A stretch of 50,466 bases of DNA from Ureibacillus thermosphaericus (GCF_012396605.1 NZ_JAAXPW010000025.1:1-50466); one strand, 5' to 3'; positions 8,807 to 20,534 are shown, numbered from the stretch's first letter. A program made the numbers and translations. The notes: generated by a model not told the origin, from the letters alone.

Positions 8807-9085
8807 TTATTTGTTTAACTGTTGTTGAATTTCTTTCAGTAAAATTTCGGCACCTTCTGGACTTAAAATTAATTTTCCTCCAGCTAAGCGGAAATTTTGA
8901 TCTGAAACTTCTCCAGTAATAGCGCAAGTCATGTTAGGCATGTATTTTTTGAGGATGATTTTATCATCGTCTACGTAGATTTCTAGTGCATCTTTTTCAT
9001 TGATGCCAAGTGTGCGTCGAAGCTCAATTGGAATCACTACACGACCTAACTCATCAACTTTACGAACAATACCTGTAGATTTCAT
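8807..9085 (-). CDS. abrB: Transition-state regulator AbrB
   Basis: A 92-residue DNA-binding repressor that keeps stationary-phase and sporulation genes (for example spoVG, spo0H) off during growth. The N-terminal swapped-hairpin beta-barrel domain is clear (GIVRKVDELGRVVIPIELRR, residues 5-24), followed by the multimerisation domain from about residue 53. AGGAGG on the minus strand (cctcc at 9097-9101) precedes the ATG by 11 bp. It is transcribed against rsmI and divergently from metG, as in B. subtilis. The upstream promoter and two 0A boxes indicate repression by Spo0A~P. SpoVT at 27298 shares the same N-terminal domain. Confidence 0.96.
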   Translation of the reverse strand: MKSTGIVRKVDELGRVVIPIELRRTLGINEKDALEIYVDDDKIILKKYMPNMTCAITGEVSDQNFRLAGGKLILSPEGAEILLKEIQQQLNK

Positions 9086-9136
9086 GACAATGTTTTCCTC
9101 CTATAAATGAGTCATAATTTTAGAATAAATCTCGTA

Positions 9137-9153
9137 TTCGCCAAAATTCGACA
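9137..9153 (-). promoter_or_regulatory. Tandem Spo0A boxes in the abrB leader
   Basis: Two heptamers matching TGNCGAA read on the minus strand: TGTCGAA (9147-9153) and TGGCGAA (9137-9143). They start exactly 10 bp apart, one helical turn. They lie about 15-31 bp downstream of the expected abrB start site, as expected for Spo0A~P repression by roadblock. Basis: motif match plus the known regulation of abrB. Confidence 0.7.
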
Positions 9154-9174
9154 TTTATTCTTTGTCTGTCTAGA

Positions 9175-9203
9175 ATAATACCAATAAAAGGAATAAACGT
9201 CAA
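9175..9203 (-). promoter_or_regulatory. abrB sigma-A promoter
   Basis: On the minus strand, -35 TTGACG (9198-9203) and -10 TATTAT (9175-9180) are separated by exactly 17 bp. The predicted start is near 9168, upstream of the 0A boxes. Confidence 0.75.
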
Positions 9204-9453
9204 TAAATTAGCATTGAAGTTTTGAGATTTAATAAAAGAATTTATAAAAATTCGTTTTTTTTATTAAAAAAGTATTAATCGTTAAAGAATATTATTATAA
9301 AACGTAGTATTTAGACAAAAAGTTCCATTAATTTTTTAATTGATTGAATTAGTAAAATTCGTCAAAACTTTAGTATAATATGTTAGCGTTGAAACAGAAA
9401 TAGTTAATCGTTACAATAAATACTATATATAGTTGACAATGGAGGCAGTTTAG
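9204..9453 (+). promoter_or_regulatory. metG upstream region
   Basis: About 250 bp without a gene. A -10 TATAAT is at 9374-9379 but no good -35 lies 16-18 bp before it. A 0A-like TGACGAA (minus strand, 9358-9364) falls in the -35 area and may be chance. I find no T-box or S-box features, so metG is probably not under tRNA or SAM control here. Confidence 0.4.
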
Positions 9454-11418
<1,965 letters not shown>

Positions 11419-11426
11419 TGTGATTA

Positions 11427-11459
11427 GCCTGTTGATGAAATGATTCAACAGGCATTTTT
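11427..11459 (+). terminator. Terminator after metG
   Basis: Stem GCCTGTTGA/TCAACAGGC followed by ATTTTT. Confidence 0.9.
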
Positions 11460-11669
11460 GTTCAAAACTCATTTTAATTAATTATATTAACATAACGATT
11501 TTGGTGGTTAATTGGAATTAAATGAAAACCTTTTAGTATGAATAGACTATATTTATTACGAAAAAATAAGGTAAATATCATAAGATTGGGTTCTTGTAAT
11601 CGAATTGTAATCTTTTTGTTAAGTCAGTAATGTTCGTTAGCAATAAAATAGACGGTAGGTGTAATCAAA

Positions 11670-12440
11670 ATGTTTATTGACACACATGTTCATTTAAATG
11701 CAGATCAATTTCAAGAAGATTTACAAGAAGTAATTGATAGAGCACGAGCTGCAAAAGTTGAAAAAATGATTGTTGTTGGCTTTGATCGAATAACGATCGA
11801 GCGAGCAATAAAACTCATAGAGGAATATGAATTTATATATGCAGTAATTGGTTGGCATCCAGTAGACGCAATCGATTGCACAGAAAAAGATTTAGCATGG
11901 ATTGAAGAGTTGACCCATCACCCTAAAGTCGTTGGCATTGGTGAAACGGGATTGGATTATTATTGGGATAAGTCACCGAAAGAAGTACAGCAAGAACTAT
12001 TTCGACAACAAATTCGTTTGGCGCAAAAAGTTAATCTTCCAATCATTATTCACAATCGTGATGCAACGGGGGATGTTGTAAGAATTTTGAAGGAAGAAAA
12101 CGCTCAAACGGTCGGTGGCATCATGCATTGTTTTAGTGGAAGCGTCGAAACGGCACTGGAATGCATCAAAATGAATTTTATGATTAGTTTAGGTGGGCCT
12201 GTTACATTTAAAAATGCCCGCTTGCCGAAAATGGTGGCGAAAGAAATTGCATTGGAGCATCTATTAATCGAAACAGATGCACCTTATTTAGCACCGCATC
12301 CATATCGAGGAAAAAGAAATGAACCTTCTTTTGTACCGTTAGTTGCAGAAGAAATTGCTCGGTTAAAAGAGATGTCGGTTGAAGAAGTTGCGAAGGCAAC
12401 GACTGAAAATGCAATCAAGATTTTTAAGCTAAATGTATAA
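11670..12440 (+). CDS. tatD: TatD family metal-dependent nuclease (YabD)
   Basis: A 256-residue TIM-barrel hydrolase of the TatD family (3'-5' exonuclease/deoxyribonuclease). The metal ligands are visible as H6 and H8 (DTHVHLN), E92 (GETGLDYYWD), H128, H153 and D203 (ETDAPYLAPH). Length is normal. The weak GGTAGGTG upstream supports the ATG. In Bacillales it sits between metG and yabE, with no obvious functional tie to either. The 210 bp before it hold no clear promoter. Confidence 0.92.
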   Translation: MFIDTHVHLNADQFQEDLQEVIDRARAAKVEKMIVVGFDRITIERAIKLIEEYEFIYAVIGWHPVDAIDCTEKDLAWIEELTHHPKVVGIGETGLDYYWDKSPKEVQQELFRQQIRLAQKVNLPIIIHNRDATGDVVRILKEENAQTVGGIMHCFSGSVETALECIKMNFMISLGGPVTFKNARLPKMVAKEIALEHLLIETDAPYLAPHPYRGKRNEPSFVPLVAEEIARLKEMSVEEVAKATTENAIKIFKLNV

Positions 12441-12498
12441 ATTTTAAAAAAGCCTCCAATACTGCAGATTAATAGGGTTTAAAGTTACTAAAATACTA

Positions 12499-12518
12499 AA
12501 CTAAAAAATTTTTTAGTT
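12499..12518. promoter_or_regulatory. 20-bp perfect palindrome at the yabE -35
   Basis: AACTAAAAAA followed by its exact complement TTTTTTAGTT. The last two bases are the first two of the -35 hexamer TTGACA (12517-12522). It could be an operator or an A-tract UP element; the sequence does not decide. Confidence 0.5.
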
Positions 12519-12545
12519 GACATAATTAGAAGTTGCCCGTATAAT
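12517..12545 (+). promoter_or_regulatory. yabE sigma-A promoter
   Basis: Consensus TTGACA (12517-12522), 17-bp spacer, consensus TATAAT (12540-12545). One of the two perfect sigma-A promoters in the window. AAGGAGGCG follows at 12558-12566, 7 bp before the ATG. Confidence 0.9.
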
Positions 12546-12573
12546 CCAACGAGTGTTAAGGAGGCGTTTTTAA

Positions 12574-13767
12574 ATGTCAAGTAATCCCATAAGGAAAATT
12601 TTGTTTGGGATCAAGTATAAACAATCAGTGGTCACCATTTTGTTTATGGTATTGTTTGTGGCAGTTATTTCCTTTGTTTTGTATCAAGGAACAAAAAAGC
12701 CTGTGACAATACATGCAAATGGTGAAGAAATTAAAATATTAACTCATGCAAAAACTGTTGAAGAATTATTGAAAGATGAAAATATTGAAATATCGATGCA
12801 TGATAAATTATCTTATTCACTTGATGCCAAAATTACATCGGGAATGGAGATTGAGTGGATTCAAGCAAAACAAGTAACAATTATTATCGATGAAAAAGAA
12901 CAAGAGATTTGGACAACCGAAACGAAAGTCAAAAATATTTTGAGTGAAGCAAACATTCAAGTAGCCGAATACGATGAAGTTTCTATTCCTTTGGATGAAG
13001 ATTTAGGTGATGAAAATCAAATTAAAATTAATAAAGCGTTTCAGGTAACACTTGTTGATGGAACTGAAATGAAGCAAGTGTGGTCCACTTCCACTACGGT
13101 CGCTAACTTTTTAAAGCAACAAAAGATAACACTAAATGAACTAGATCGTGTCGAAAAAAAATTAAGTGATAAGCTAAAACCAAACGACGAAGTCACGATT
13201 GTTCGCGTAGAAAAAGTTACCGATGTAGTGGAGGAAGAAATTAACTATCCAGTAGAAACAAGATCAGATTCTTCGTTGTTGAAAGGCAGAGAAAAAGTAA
13301 TTTCACAAGGAAAAAAAGGAAAAGTATCAAGAACATATGAAATTACGAAAGAAAATGGAAAAGTAGTCAAAAAGGTTTTAAAGAATGAACAAATTATCGA
13401 AAAACCTAAAGCAAAAGTGGTAGCGGTGGGAACTAAAGTAGTAACAGCTAAAGTATCTCGTGGTACAAGCGAAAGTGGGAAAGAGTTTTATGTAACTGCT
13501 ACTGCATACACTCCATACTGTGATGGTTGTTCCGGTACATCCGCTGCAGGAATTAATTTGCGTAGCAATCCGAACTTAAAAGTAATTGCAGTAGACCCAA
13601 ATGTAATTCCTTTAGGTTCAAAAGTTTGGGTTGAGGGATATGGATATGCTATTGCGGGTGATACTGGCGGTGCGATTAAAGGAAATAAAATTGACGTACT
13701 TGTACAATCAAAGCAAGAAGCTATTCAATGGGGTCGTAAAAAAGTACGAATTAAAGTATTAGACTAA
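12574..13767 (+). CDS. yabE: Cell-wall-binding protein YabE (DUF348/G5/3D)
   Basis: A 397-residue exported or membrane-anchored cell-wall protein, related to the resuscitation-promoting-factor-like family of Firmicutes. Residues 18-38 form a hydrophobic signal or anchor segment. Three DUF348 modules follow (about 45-210), then a G5 domain (about 215-295) and a C-terminal 3D domain (about 300-397) with GDTGGAIKGNKIDV. The 3D domain resembles lytic transglycosylase barrels, so peptidoglycan cleavage is a reasonable inference. Strong ribosome site and consensus promoter; its own terminator follows, so it is a single-gene unit. Confidence 0.92.
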   Translation: MSSNPIRKILFGIKYKQSVVTILFMVLFVAVISFVLYQGTKKPVTIHANGEEIKILTHAKTVEELLKDENIEISMHDKLSYSLDAKITSGMEIEWIQAKQVTIIIDEKEQEIWTTETKVKNILSEANIQVAEYDEVSIPLDEDLGDENQIKINKAFQVTLVDGTEMKQVWSTSTTVANFLKQQKITLNELDRVEKKLSDKLKPNDEVTIVRVEKVTDVVEEEINYPVETRSDSSLLKGREKVISQGKKGKVSRTYEITKENGKVVKKVLKNEQIIEKPKAKVVAVGTKVVTAKVSRGTSESGKEFYVTATAYTPYCDGCSGTSAAGINLRSNPNLKVIAVDPNVIPLGSKVWVEGYGYAIAGDTGGAIKGNKIDVLVQSKQEAIQWGRKKVRIKVLD

Positions 13768-13777
13768 ATTTTATTGA

Positions 13778-13818
13778 GCTTTCCTGTTTTTAAAAAACGG
13801 GAAAGCCTTATTTTTTTT
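13778..13818 (+). terminator. Terminator after yabE
   Basis: Long stem GCTTTCC-TGTTTTT with AAAAAACGGGAAAGC, followed by a run of eight T. Confidence 0.9.
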
Positions 13819-13918
13819 AAAATTGCAGAAGAGCAGTAATCTTAAACGAACATTTCTTGTGAAAAATGTTGATGTTTTGTACAATTGTCCAAGATAAAAG
13901 TAGAAGAGAGGAACAAAG

Positions 13919-15356
<1,438 letters not shown>

Positions 15357-15413
15357 TTAGTGGGAAACATTACAAAAAATATGACGAAAACTTAATTTTT
15401 ATAAAAAAATAAG

Positions 15414-15441
15414 TTGACAAAAATATTTGTCTGCTGATAAA
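15414..15441 (+). promoter_or_regulatory. Distal veg promoter candidate
   Basis: TTGACA (15414-15419) with GATAAA (15436-15441) at 16-bp spacing. The -10 is imperfect, so this is weaker than the proximal promoter. Confidence 0.4.
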
Positions 15442-15454
15442 ATATTATAATTTA

Positions 15455-15483
15455 TTGACAGAATGGCATTTCTAGTCTATACT
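15455..15483 (+). promoter_or_regulatory. veg proximal sigma-A promoter
   Basis: TTGACA (15455-15460), 17-bp spacer, TATACT (15478-15483). The -10 is part of a 12-bp palindrome TATACTAGTATA (15478-15489). In B. subtilis the veg promoter is among the strongest known. Confidence 0.85.
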
Positions 15484-15508
15484 AGTATATAGTGAGGTGT
15501 ATGCGGAA

Positions 15509-15772
15509 ATGCCAAAAACATTAGCTGAGATTAAAAAAACATTGGATGAACACATCGGGAAACCTTTGCGATTAAAAGCAAATGGTGGCCGGAAAAAAAC
15601 GATGGAGTGCAATGGGATTTTAAGCGAAACGTACAATGCTGTTTTTGTTGTTGAACTCGATCAAAAGGATAGTGCTTGTAAACGTGTTTCTTATAGTTAC
15701 ACTGATATTTTAACTGAAGCTGTGGAAATTACTTTTTTAGATGACAATAATCAAGCACTTGCAGTGAAATAA
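15509..15772 (+). CDS. veg: Veg protein
   Basis: An 87-residue protein of the Veg family (DUF1021), linked in B. subtilis to biofilm gene expression through SinR. The conserved stretch [10 protein letters not shown] (residues 20-29) and the [12 protein letters not shown] segment identify it. The frame is open to a GTG at 15497, but GAGGTG at 15494-15499 is 9 bp before ATG 15509, which also matches family length. Transcribed alone from a strong promoter and ended by a long terminator. Confidence 0.92.
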   Translation: MPKTLAEIKKTLDEHIGKPLRLKANGGRKKTMECNGILSETYNAVFVVELDQKDSACKRVSYSYTDILTEAVEITFLDDNNQALAVK

Positions 15773-15790
15773 TTTTCTGCCTTGTTGTAA

Positions 15791-15838
15791 ATTGTAGACA
15801 AAGCCGATATTTGCATCGACTTTGTCTACAATTTTTTT
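15791..15838 (+). terminator. Terminator after veg
   Basis: Perfect 13-bp stem ATTGTAGACAAAG/CTTTGTCTACAAT followed by TTTTTT. Confidence 0.92.
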
Positions 15839-15849
15839 ATGAACCTGCG

Positions 15850-15856
15850 CATACTA
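15850..15856 (+). promoter_or_regulatory. Candidate sigma-G -10 for sspF
   Basis: CATACTA matches the sigma-G -10 and is identical to the spoVT -10. The expected -35 position (about 15827-15831, TACAA) is a poor match, so this is tentative. The forespore role of SASPs supports it. Confidence 0.4.
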
Positions 15857-15894
15857 CGGATGTCAACCTACTTATTTGAAGGAGGCAAATCTCT

Positions 15895-16092
15895 ATGGCA
15901 CGAAGAAACGGGATCATGTCGAGTCGTCTTAAAGAGGAAATTGCAAAAGAGCTCGGTTTCTATGATGTAGTCCAACGAGAAGGTTGGGGCGGAATTAGAG
16001 CCAGAGATGCAGGTAATATGGTGAAGCGAGCAATTGAAATGGCTGAACAAAGTTTAGCACAGCAAGCGAACCAAAATAGCATCAATAAGTAG
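15895..16092 (+). CDS. sspF: Small acid-soluble spore protein SspF (alpha/beta-type)
   Basis: A 65-residue alpha/beta-type SASP that coats and protects DNA in the dormant spore. Hallmarks are the two conserved helical blocks, [20 protein letters not shown] (12-31) and [18 protein letters not shown] (38-55). Strong GAAGGAGGC precedes the ATG. It follows veg, as in B. subtilis, and has its own terminator. Forespore (sigma-G) expression is expected from the family. Confidence 0.93.
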   Translation: MARRNGIMSSRLKEEIAKELGFYDVVQREGWGGIRARDAGNMVKRAIEMAEQSLAQQANQNSINK

Positions 16093-16102
16093 TGTTGACA
16101 TG

Positions 16103-16137
16103 GCCAATGGCTCTTAAAAGGGCTGTTGGCATTTTTT
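16103..16137 (+). terminator. Terminator after sspF
   Basis: Stem GCCAATGGCTC/GGGCTGTTGGC with three G-T pairs, followed by ATTTTTT. Confidence 0.82.
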
Positions 16138-16203
16138 CATTTTTCAAAAATTATTTAATACTTCTATGTTTAATATTTAACATCTATGGTGATACCATCA
16201 TTA

Positions 16204-16212
16204 TGGTACAAT
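16204..16212 (+). promoter_or_regulatory. ispE extended -10 promoter
   Basis: TG-G-TACAAT; no clear -35 at 17 bp. It lies 47 bp before the ispE start. Confidence 0.5.
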
Positions 16213-16258
16213 ATACGGAAGAAATTTCCCTGTATTAGGAGCTGTTAGGAGGATCAGA

Positions 16259-17125
16259 ATGCTTTATATTAAAGCACCTGCAAAAATAAATTTAACACTT
16301 GATGTACTTTATAAACGTCCCGATCAATATCACGAAGTAGAAATGGTCATGACAACAGTTGATTTAGCCGATCGTATTGGGCTTGAATTAAGGAACGATG
16401 GAAAAATTGTCATTCATTCATCAAGTGGCATCGTACCGGAAGATGATCGAAATCTTGCATATCAAGCAGCAATACTTTTAAAAAATACATATAACGTTCA
16501 TGAAGGAGCAACCATTACGATTCATAAAGAAATCCCTGTTGCAGCTGGACTGGCTGGAGGAAGTAGTGATGCAGCTGCTACGCTTCGAGGATTGAATCAA
16601 CTGTGGAACTTAAATTTATCGATTGATACTTTGGCAGAGTTAGGAGCTAATATTGGCTCCGATGTTCCGTTTTGTGTATATGGAGGTACAGCTTTAGCTA
16701 CGGGTAGGGGAGAAAAAATTCAACCATTGCCTGCTCCTCCCTCTTGTTGGGTAATACTTGCAAAACCTAGAATTGGAGTATCGACTGCAAAAATTTATGA
16801 AGGTCTGAATTTAGAAAATATAGAACATCCTAACACAAAACAAATGATGACTGCTTTGGAAAATAAAGATTATTCTTTAATGTGCAAGTCTTTAGGAAAT
16901 GTTCTTGAATCTGTTACATGTTCTCTATATCCAGAAGTAGCTGTCATTAAAAATCAAATGATCCGATTCGGTGTAGATGCCGCACTAATGAGTGGAAGCG
17001 GTCCAACAGTTTTTGGGTTTGTTGATAGCGAATCAAGATTAAATAGAGTGTACAACGGCCTCAAAGGCTTTTGTGATGAAGTTTATGCAGTACGCATGTT
17101 AGGAGAAAGGAATTCTCTTGCCTAA
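16259..17125 (+). CDS. ispE: 4-diphosphocytidyl-2-C-methyl-D-erythritol kinase
   Basis: A 288-residue GHMP-family kinase of the non-mevalonate (MEP) isoprenoid pathway, phosphorylating CDP-ME to CDP-MEP. The ATP loop [11 protein letters not shown] is at 96-106. The N-terminal [10 protein letters not shown] and C-terminal [10 protein letters not shown] segments are typical of IspE. TTAGGAGGATC precedes the ATG. Normal length. purR follows 67 bp downstream. Confidence 0.96.
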   Translation: MLYIKAPAKINLTLDVLYKRPDQYHEVEMVMTTVDLADRIGLELRNDGKIVIHSSSGIVPEDDRNLAYQAAILLKNTYNVHEGATITIHKEIPVAAGLAGGSSDAAATLRGLNQLWNLNLSIDTLAELGANIGSDVPFCVYGGTALATGRGEKIQPLPAPPSCWVILAKPRIGVSTAKIYEGLNLENIEHPNTKQMMTALENKDYSLMCKSLGNVLESVTCSLYPEVAVIKNQMIRFGVDAALMSGSGPTVFGFVDSESRLNRVYNGLKGFCDEVYAVRMLGERNSLA

Positions 17126-17192
17126 ATACGTACATTTATGATAATTTTTCTATAAAATATTCGTATTTTAATTTGTATTAGGAGAGGGTTGC

Positions 17193-18020
17193 ATGAAATG
17201 GAAGCGTAGTGAACGCTTGGTTGATATGACACATTATTTATTAGAGCATCCACATCAACTCATTCCACTAACCTATTTTGCTGAGTTATATAATTCTGCT
17301 AAATCATCAATAAGTGAAGACTTAGCAATTGTGAAAGGAACTTTTGAAGAAAGAGGTATTGGAGAATTAGTCACTGTTCCTGGGGCGAGTGGGGGAGTTA
17401 AATATATTCCTACTGTATCGGATGATGAAGTTCGAGAAACCATACAAATATTAATATCTGAATTAAGCAAATCAGATCGCTTACTCCCTGGTGGTTATTT
17501 ATTTATGACCGATTTATTGGGAAATCCAGAATTAATGAATCGTGTAGGAAAAGTGTTTGCAAGTATTTTTAAAGACCAACAAATCGATGCTATTATGACA
17601 GTTGCAACGAAAGGAATTTCTATAGCTCATTCGATTGCTAGACATTTAAATGTGCCGGTTGTTGTCGTGCGCAGGGATAGTAAAGTAACAGAAGGTTCAA
17701 CAGTAAGCATCAACTACGTATCAGGTTCTTCCAGAAGAATCCAAACAATGGTATTATCAAAGCGTAGTATGAAAAGTGGTCAACGAGTTTTGATTACGGA
17801 TGATTTTATGAAGGTTGGCGGAACGATGAATGGCATGAAAAACTTGCTAGAGGAATTTGATTGTACTCTAGGAGGCATTGCTGTTCTAGTCGAAGCTGAA
17901 CATGCAGGTGAAACTTTAGTAGATGATTATTATTCTTTAGTAAAACTTCATTCGGTCAATGAAAAAGAGAGAACGATTCAATTAAGCGAAGGAAATTATT
18001 TTTCAAAGGAGAGATTATAA
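17193..18020 (+). CDS. purR: Purine operon repressor PurR
   Basis: A 275-residue repressor of purine synthesis genes in Gram-positive bacteria, with an N-terminal winged helix (about 1-73) and a C-terminal phosphoribosyltransferase-like domain that senses PRPP. The PRPP loop [16 protein letters not shown] is at 199-214. AGGAGAGGG supports the ATG. Its stop TAA shares its last A with the ATG of ridA, so the two are coupled. PRPP synthase (prs) is nearby at 20535. Confidence 0.96.
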   Translation: MKWKRSERLVDMTHYLLEHPHQLIPLTYFAELYNSAKSSISEDLAIVKGTFEERGIGELVTVPGASGGVKYIPTVSDDEVRETIQILISELSKSDRLLPGGYLFMTDLLGNPELMNRVGKVFASIFKDQQIDAIMTVATKGISIAHSIARHLNVPVVVVRRDSKVTEGSTVSINYVSGSSRRIQTMVLSKRSMKSGQRVLITDDFMKVGGTMNGMKNLLEEFDCTLGGIAVLVEAEHAGETLVDDYYSLVKLHSVNEKERTIQLSEGNYFSKERL

Positions 18021-18394
18021 TGAAATCAGTATCTACTACAAATGCTCCTCAAGCGATTGGACCTTACTCCCAAGGAATAATTGCAAATGGATTTTTCTTT
18101 AGTTCTGGTCAAATCCCATTAACTCCTGAAGGTGAATTAGTTGAAGGAGATATTGTTGCACAAACAAACCAAGTGTTTAAAAATTTAAAGGCTGTACTTG
18201 AAGCTGCAGGATTATCATTAAAAAATGTAGTAAAAACAACTGTATTCTTAAGCGATATGAACGATTTTGCTGCGATGAATGAAGTTTATGAAGCGAATTT
18301 TGGCGATCATAAACCGGCTCGCTCAGCAGTAGAAGTTGCTAGACTACCAAAAGATGTGAAAGTAGAAATCGAAGTAATTGCAGTATTTGAATAA
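18020..18394 (+). CDS. ridA: RidA family enamine/imine deaminase (YabJ)
   Basis: A 124-residue RidA/YjgF/UK114 protein. The family hydrolyses reactive enamines and imines such as 2-aminoacrylate released by PLP enzymes. Signatures are IGPYSQGI (13-20), the [12 protein letters not shown] segment with the substrate-binding arginine, and VEIEVIAV near the end. Normal length; AAGGAGAG upstream. In B. subtilis yabJ likewise follows purR. A strong terminator follows. Confidence 0.95.
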   Translation: MKSVSTTNAPQAIGPYSQGIIANGFFFSSGQIPLTPEGELVEGDIVAQTNQVFKNLKAVLEAAGLSLKNVVKTTVFLSDMNDFAAMNEVYEANFGDHKPARSAVEVARLPKDVKVEIEVIAVFE

Positions 18395-18399
18395 ATAAT

Positions 18400-18440
18400 A
18401 AGCGATGAATTCAAGGGTGAATTCATCGCTTTATTTTTTT
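18400..18440 (+). terminator. Terminator after ridA
   Basis: Stem AAGCGATGAATTCA/TGAATTCATCGCTT followed by TATTTTTTT. Confidence 0.93.
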
Positions 18441-18521
18441 CAATTATTTATTATGAAAAACGTCTATTTACAAAAATATAAAACACTTAAAAATTATTTG
18501 AAAATTTTTCAAAAAGTTAGA

Positions 18522-18546
18522 AGGAATTTTTTAAGTTTTGTAGAAT
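18522..18546 (+). promoter_or_regulatory. spoVG sigma-H promoter
   Basis: AGGAATT (18522-18528), 11-bp gap, then GTAGAAT (18540-18546). This fits the sigma-H pattern AGGAWWW N11-12 RNNGAAT. An extremely AT-rich tract lies just upstream (18470-18520), in the place where AbrB binds in B. subtilis. It explains control of spoVG by Spo0H and AbrB. Confidence 0.8.
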
Positions 18547-18591
18547 TGTAAAAACTTAAAGGCATCCTAGAGGAAAGAGAGGAGTGAAAGA

Positions 18592-18900
18592 ATGGAAGTT
18601 ACTGACGTAAGACTAAAACGTGTACAAACAGATGGGCGTATGCGTGCAATTGCTTCCATCACACTAGATGATGAGTTTGTTGTTCATGATATTCGAGTGA
18701 TTGATGGGAATAACGGTCTTTTTGTGGCTATGCCAAGCAAAAGAACACCGGATGGTGAATTCCGTGATATAGCGCATCCAATTAATTCTAACACACGCAA
18801 TAAAATTCAAGACGTTGTGTTAGCTGCTTATCATGCTGCCGGTGAAGAAAAAGTAGAAATTCAAAACGAAGAATCTCAATTAGAAAAAGCAAACGCATAA
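18592..18900 (+). CDS. spoVG: Septation protein SpoVG
   Basis: A 102-residue nucleic-acid-binding regulator involved in sporulation and septation, with broader RNA/DNA-binding roles in other Firmicutes. The N-terminal [19 protein letters not shown] and the [18 protein letters not shown] segment (48-65) are near invariant in the family. GAGAGGAGTG precedes the ATG. It lies alone between two terminators, with a sigma-H promoter 46 bp upstream. Confidence 0.96.
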   Translation: MEVTDVRLKRVQTDGRMRAIASITLDDEFVVHDIRVIDGNNGLFVAMPSKRTPDGEFRDIAHPINSNTRNKIQDVVLAAYHAAGEEKVEIQNEESQLEKANA

Positions 18901-18905
18901 AAAAA

Positions 18906-18946
18906 GCGTCTCAAAAGTAAGTTATTTACTTTTGGGACGTTTTTTT
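18906..18946 (+). terminator. Terminator after spoVG
   Basis: 15-bp stem GCGTCTCAAAAGTAA/TTACTTTTGGGACGT (wobble pairs only) followed by TTTTTT. Confidence 0.92.
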
Positions 18947-19090
18947 GTGTGCTTGTAAAGGAATTAATGTGTACAAGATTAGCATGAATGAACACTTTCA
19001 TAAACTTTCTAAAAAAAAATAATATGAAAACAGATGTAAAAAAAATATAATAGAGAGGGAGATAAGATGTCTTGACAACCTTTCAATGCC

Positions 19091-19119
19091 TTGAAAATCG
19101 AACAAAATTACTATATAGT
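19091..19119 (+). promoter_or_regulatory. glmU promoter candidate
   Basis: TTGAAA (19091-19096), 17-bp spacer, TATAGT (19114-19119). A CGAAC core (19099-19103) lies in the spacer and resembles half of a PurR box. I see no properly spaced partner, so PurR control is not claimed. Confidence 0.5.
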
Positions 19120-19155
19120 CATAAGAGAACATGAGCTAAAATTGGGGGACTTAGG

Positions 19156-20520
19156 ATGAATGACATTTTTGCGATCGTGCTGGCTGCAGGCCAAGGAACT
19201 CGCATGAAGTCCAAATTATACAAAGTATTACATCCCGTATGTGGTAAGCCAATGGTCGAACATGTTGTTGACAATATATTAACTTTAGATGTTAATCGTA
19301 TTGTAACAATTGTAGGTCATGGTGCAGATAAAGTAAAAGAACAACTTGGCGAAAAATCTGAATACGTACTTCAGTCAGAGCAACTTGGAACAGCCCATGC
19401 CGTAATGCAGGCTGAATCAATATTAGGTGATTTAGAGGGCGTAACCTTAGTTGTTTGTGGAGATACACCTTTGATTCGCCCGGAAACAATGAAGGCGTTA
19501 TTTGAACATCACGTTGCTCAAAATGCAAAAGCAACAATTCTTACTGCAATTGCAGATGATCCTACAGGATATGGTCGAGTAATTCGTGATGATCAAGGTC
19601 AAGTGGCTCAAATTGTAGAACACAAAGATGCGACACCAGAACAACGTTTGGAAAAAGAAATCAACACTGGAACTTACTGTTTTGATAACAAGGCGTTATT
19701 TGAAGCATTAAAATTAGTGAATAATAATAATGCACAAGGAGAATATTATTTGCCAGATGTCATTGAAATTTTAAAACAGAAAGGCGAAATTGTTACCGCT
19801 TACGTTTGTGAAGATTTCAATGAAACGCTTGGCGTAAATGATCGAATTGCCTTATCTCAAGCTGAAGAAATTATGCGTGAACGCATCAATAAAAAACATA
19901 TGGCGAATGGAGTAACAATTATTAACCCTTCCATGACACATATTAGTATTGATGCTGAAATTGGTCGAGATACAATCATCTATCCTGGTGTTGTAATTGA
20001 AGGGAAAACAGTGATTGGAGAAGATTGTGTAATCGGACCGAATAGCCAAATTAATGATAGCACAATTGGTAATCGTACTGTTGTTAAACATTCAGTAGTG
20101 CAACAAAGTGTAATAGGGGAAGATACTTCTGTTGGACCATTTGCTCATTTAAGACCTGAAGCAGAGTTAGGCAATCATGTGAAGATTGGTAACTTTGTGG
20201 AAGTGAAGAAAAGCAAAATTGGAGATGAATCTAAAGTATCGCATCTAAGTTATATAGGTGACGCTGAAGTTGGGAAAAATGTTAATATAGGTTGCGGTTC
20301 CATTACCGTTAACTATGATGGAAAAAATAAACATAAAACAATTATCGAGGATAATGTCTTCGTAGGATGCAATGCTAATTTAGTAGCGCCTGTGACATTG
20401 AGAACAGGATCATTCATTGCTGCTGGATCTACAATTACAAAAGAAGTTCCGAAAGATTCATTAGCAATTGCACGTGCTCGACAAGAAAATAAAATAGATT
20501 ACGCAAAAAAATTAAAATAA
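19156..20520 (+). CDS. glmU: Bifunctional UDP-GlcNAc pyrophosphorylase / glucosamine-1-P acetyltransferase
   Basis: A 454-residue enzyme that makes UDP-GlcNAc for peptidoglycan and teichoic acid: CoA-dependent acetylation of GlcN-1-P, then uridylyl transfer. The N-terminal nucleotidyltransferase loop [12 protein letters not shown] is at 9-20. A left-handed beta-helix of hexapeptide repeats fills about 250-454. GGGGGA lies just upstream of the ATG. prs follows after 14 bp with a strong ribosome site, so they form an operon as in B. subtilis (gcaD-prs). Confidence 0.97.
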   Translation: MNDIFAIVLAAGQGTRMKSKLYKVLHPVCGKPMVEHVVDNILTLDVNRIVTIVGHGADKVKEQLGEKSEYVLQSEQLGTAHAVMQAESILGDLEGVTLVVCGDTPLIRPETMKALFEHHVAQNAKATILTAIADDPTGYGRVIRDDQGQVAQIVEHKDATPEQRLEKEINTGTYCFDNKALFEALKLVNNNNAQGEYYLPDVIEILKQKGEIVTAYVCEDFNETLGVNDRIALSQAEEIMRERINKKHMANGVTIINPSMTHISIDAEIGRDTIIYPGVVIEGKTVIGEDCVIGPNSQINDSTIGNRTVVKHSVVQQSVIGEDTSVGPFAHLRPEAELGNHVKIGNFVEVKKSKIGDESKVSHLSYIGDAEVGKNVNIGCGSITVNYDGKNKHKTIIEDNVFVGCNANLVAPVTLRTGSFIAAGSTITKEVPKDSLAIARARQENKIDYAKKLK

Positions 20521-20534
20521 ATTAGGAGGCCATC

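Noticed and set aside
9204-9453. T-box or S-box leader for metG
   Set aside because: No terminator/antiterminator pair or T-box sequence is present between the promoter and the gene.
19046-19075. Two-codon leader ORF (ATG TCT TGA) before glmU with a ribosome-like site
   Set aside because: A TATAAT upstream would start transcription almost at the ribosome site, and such mini-frames occur by chance; no conserved leader structure is seen.
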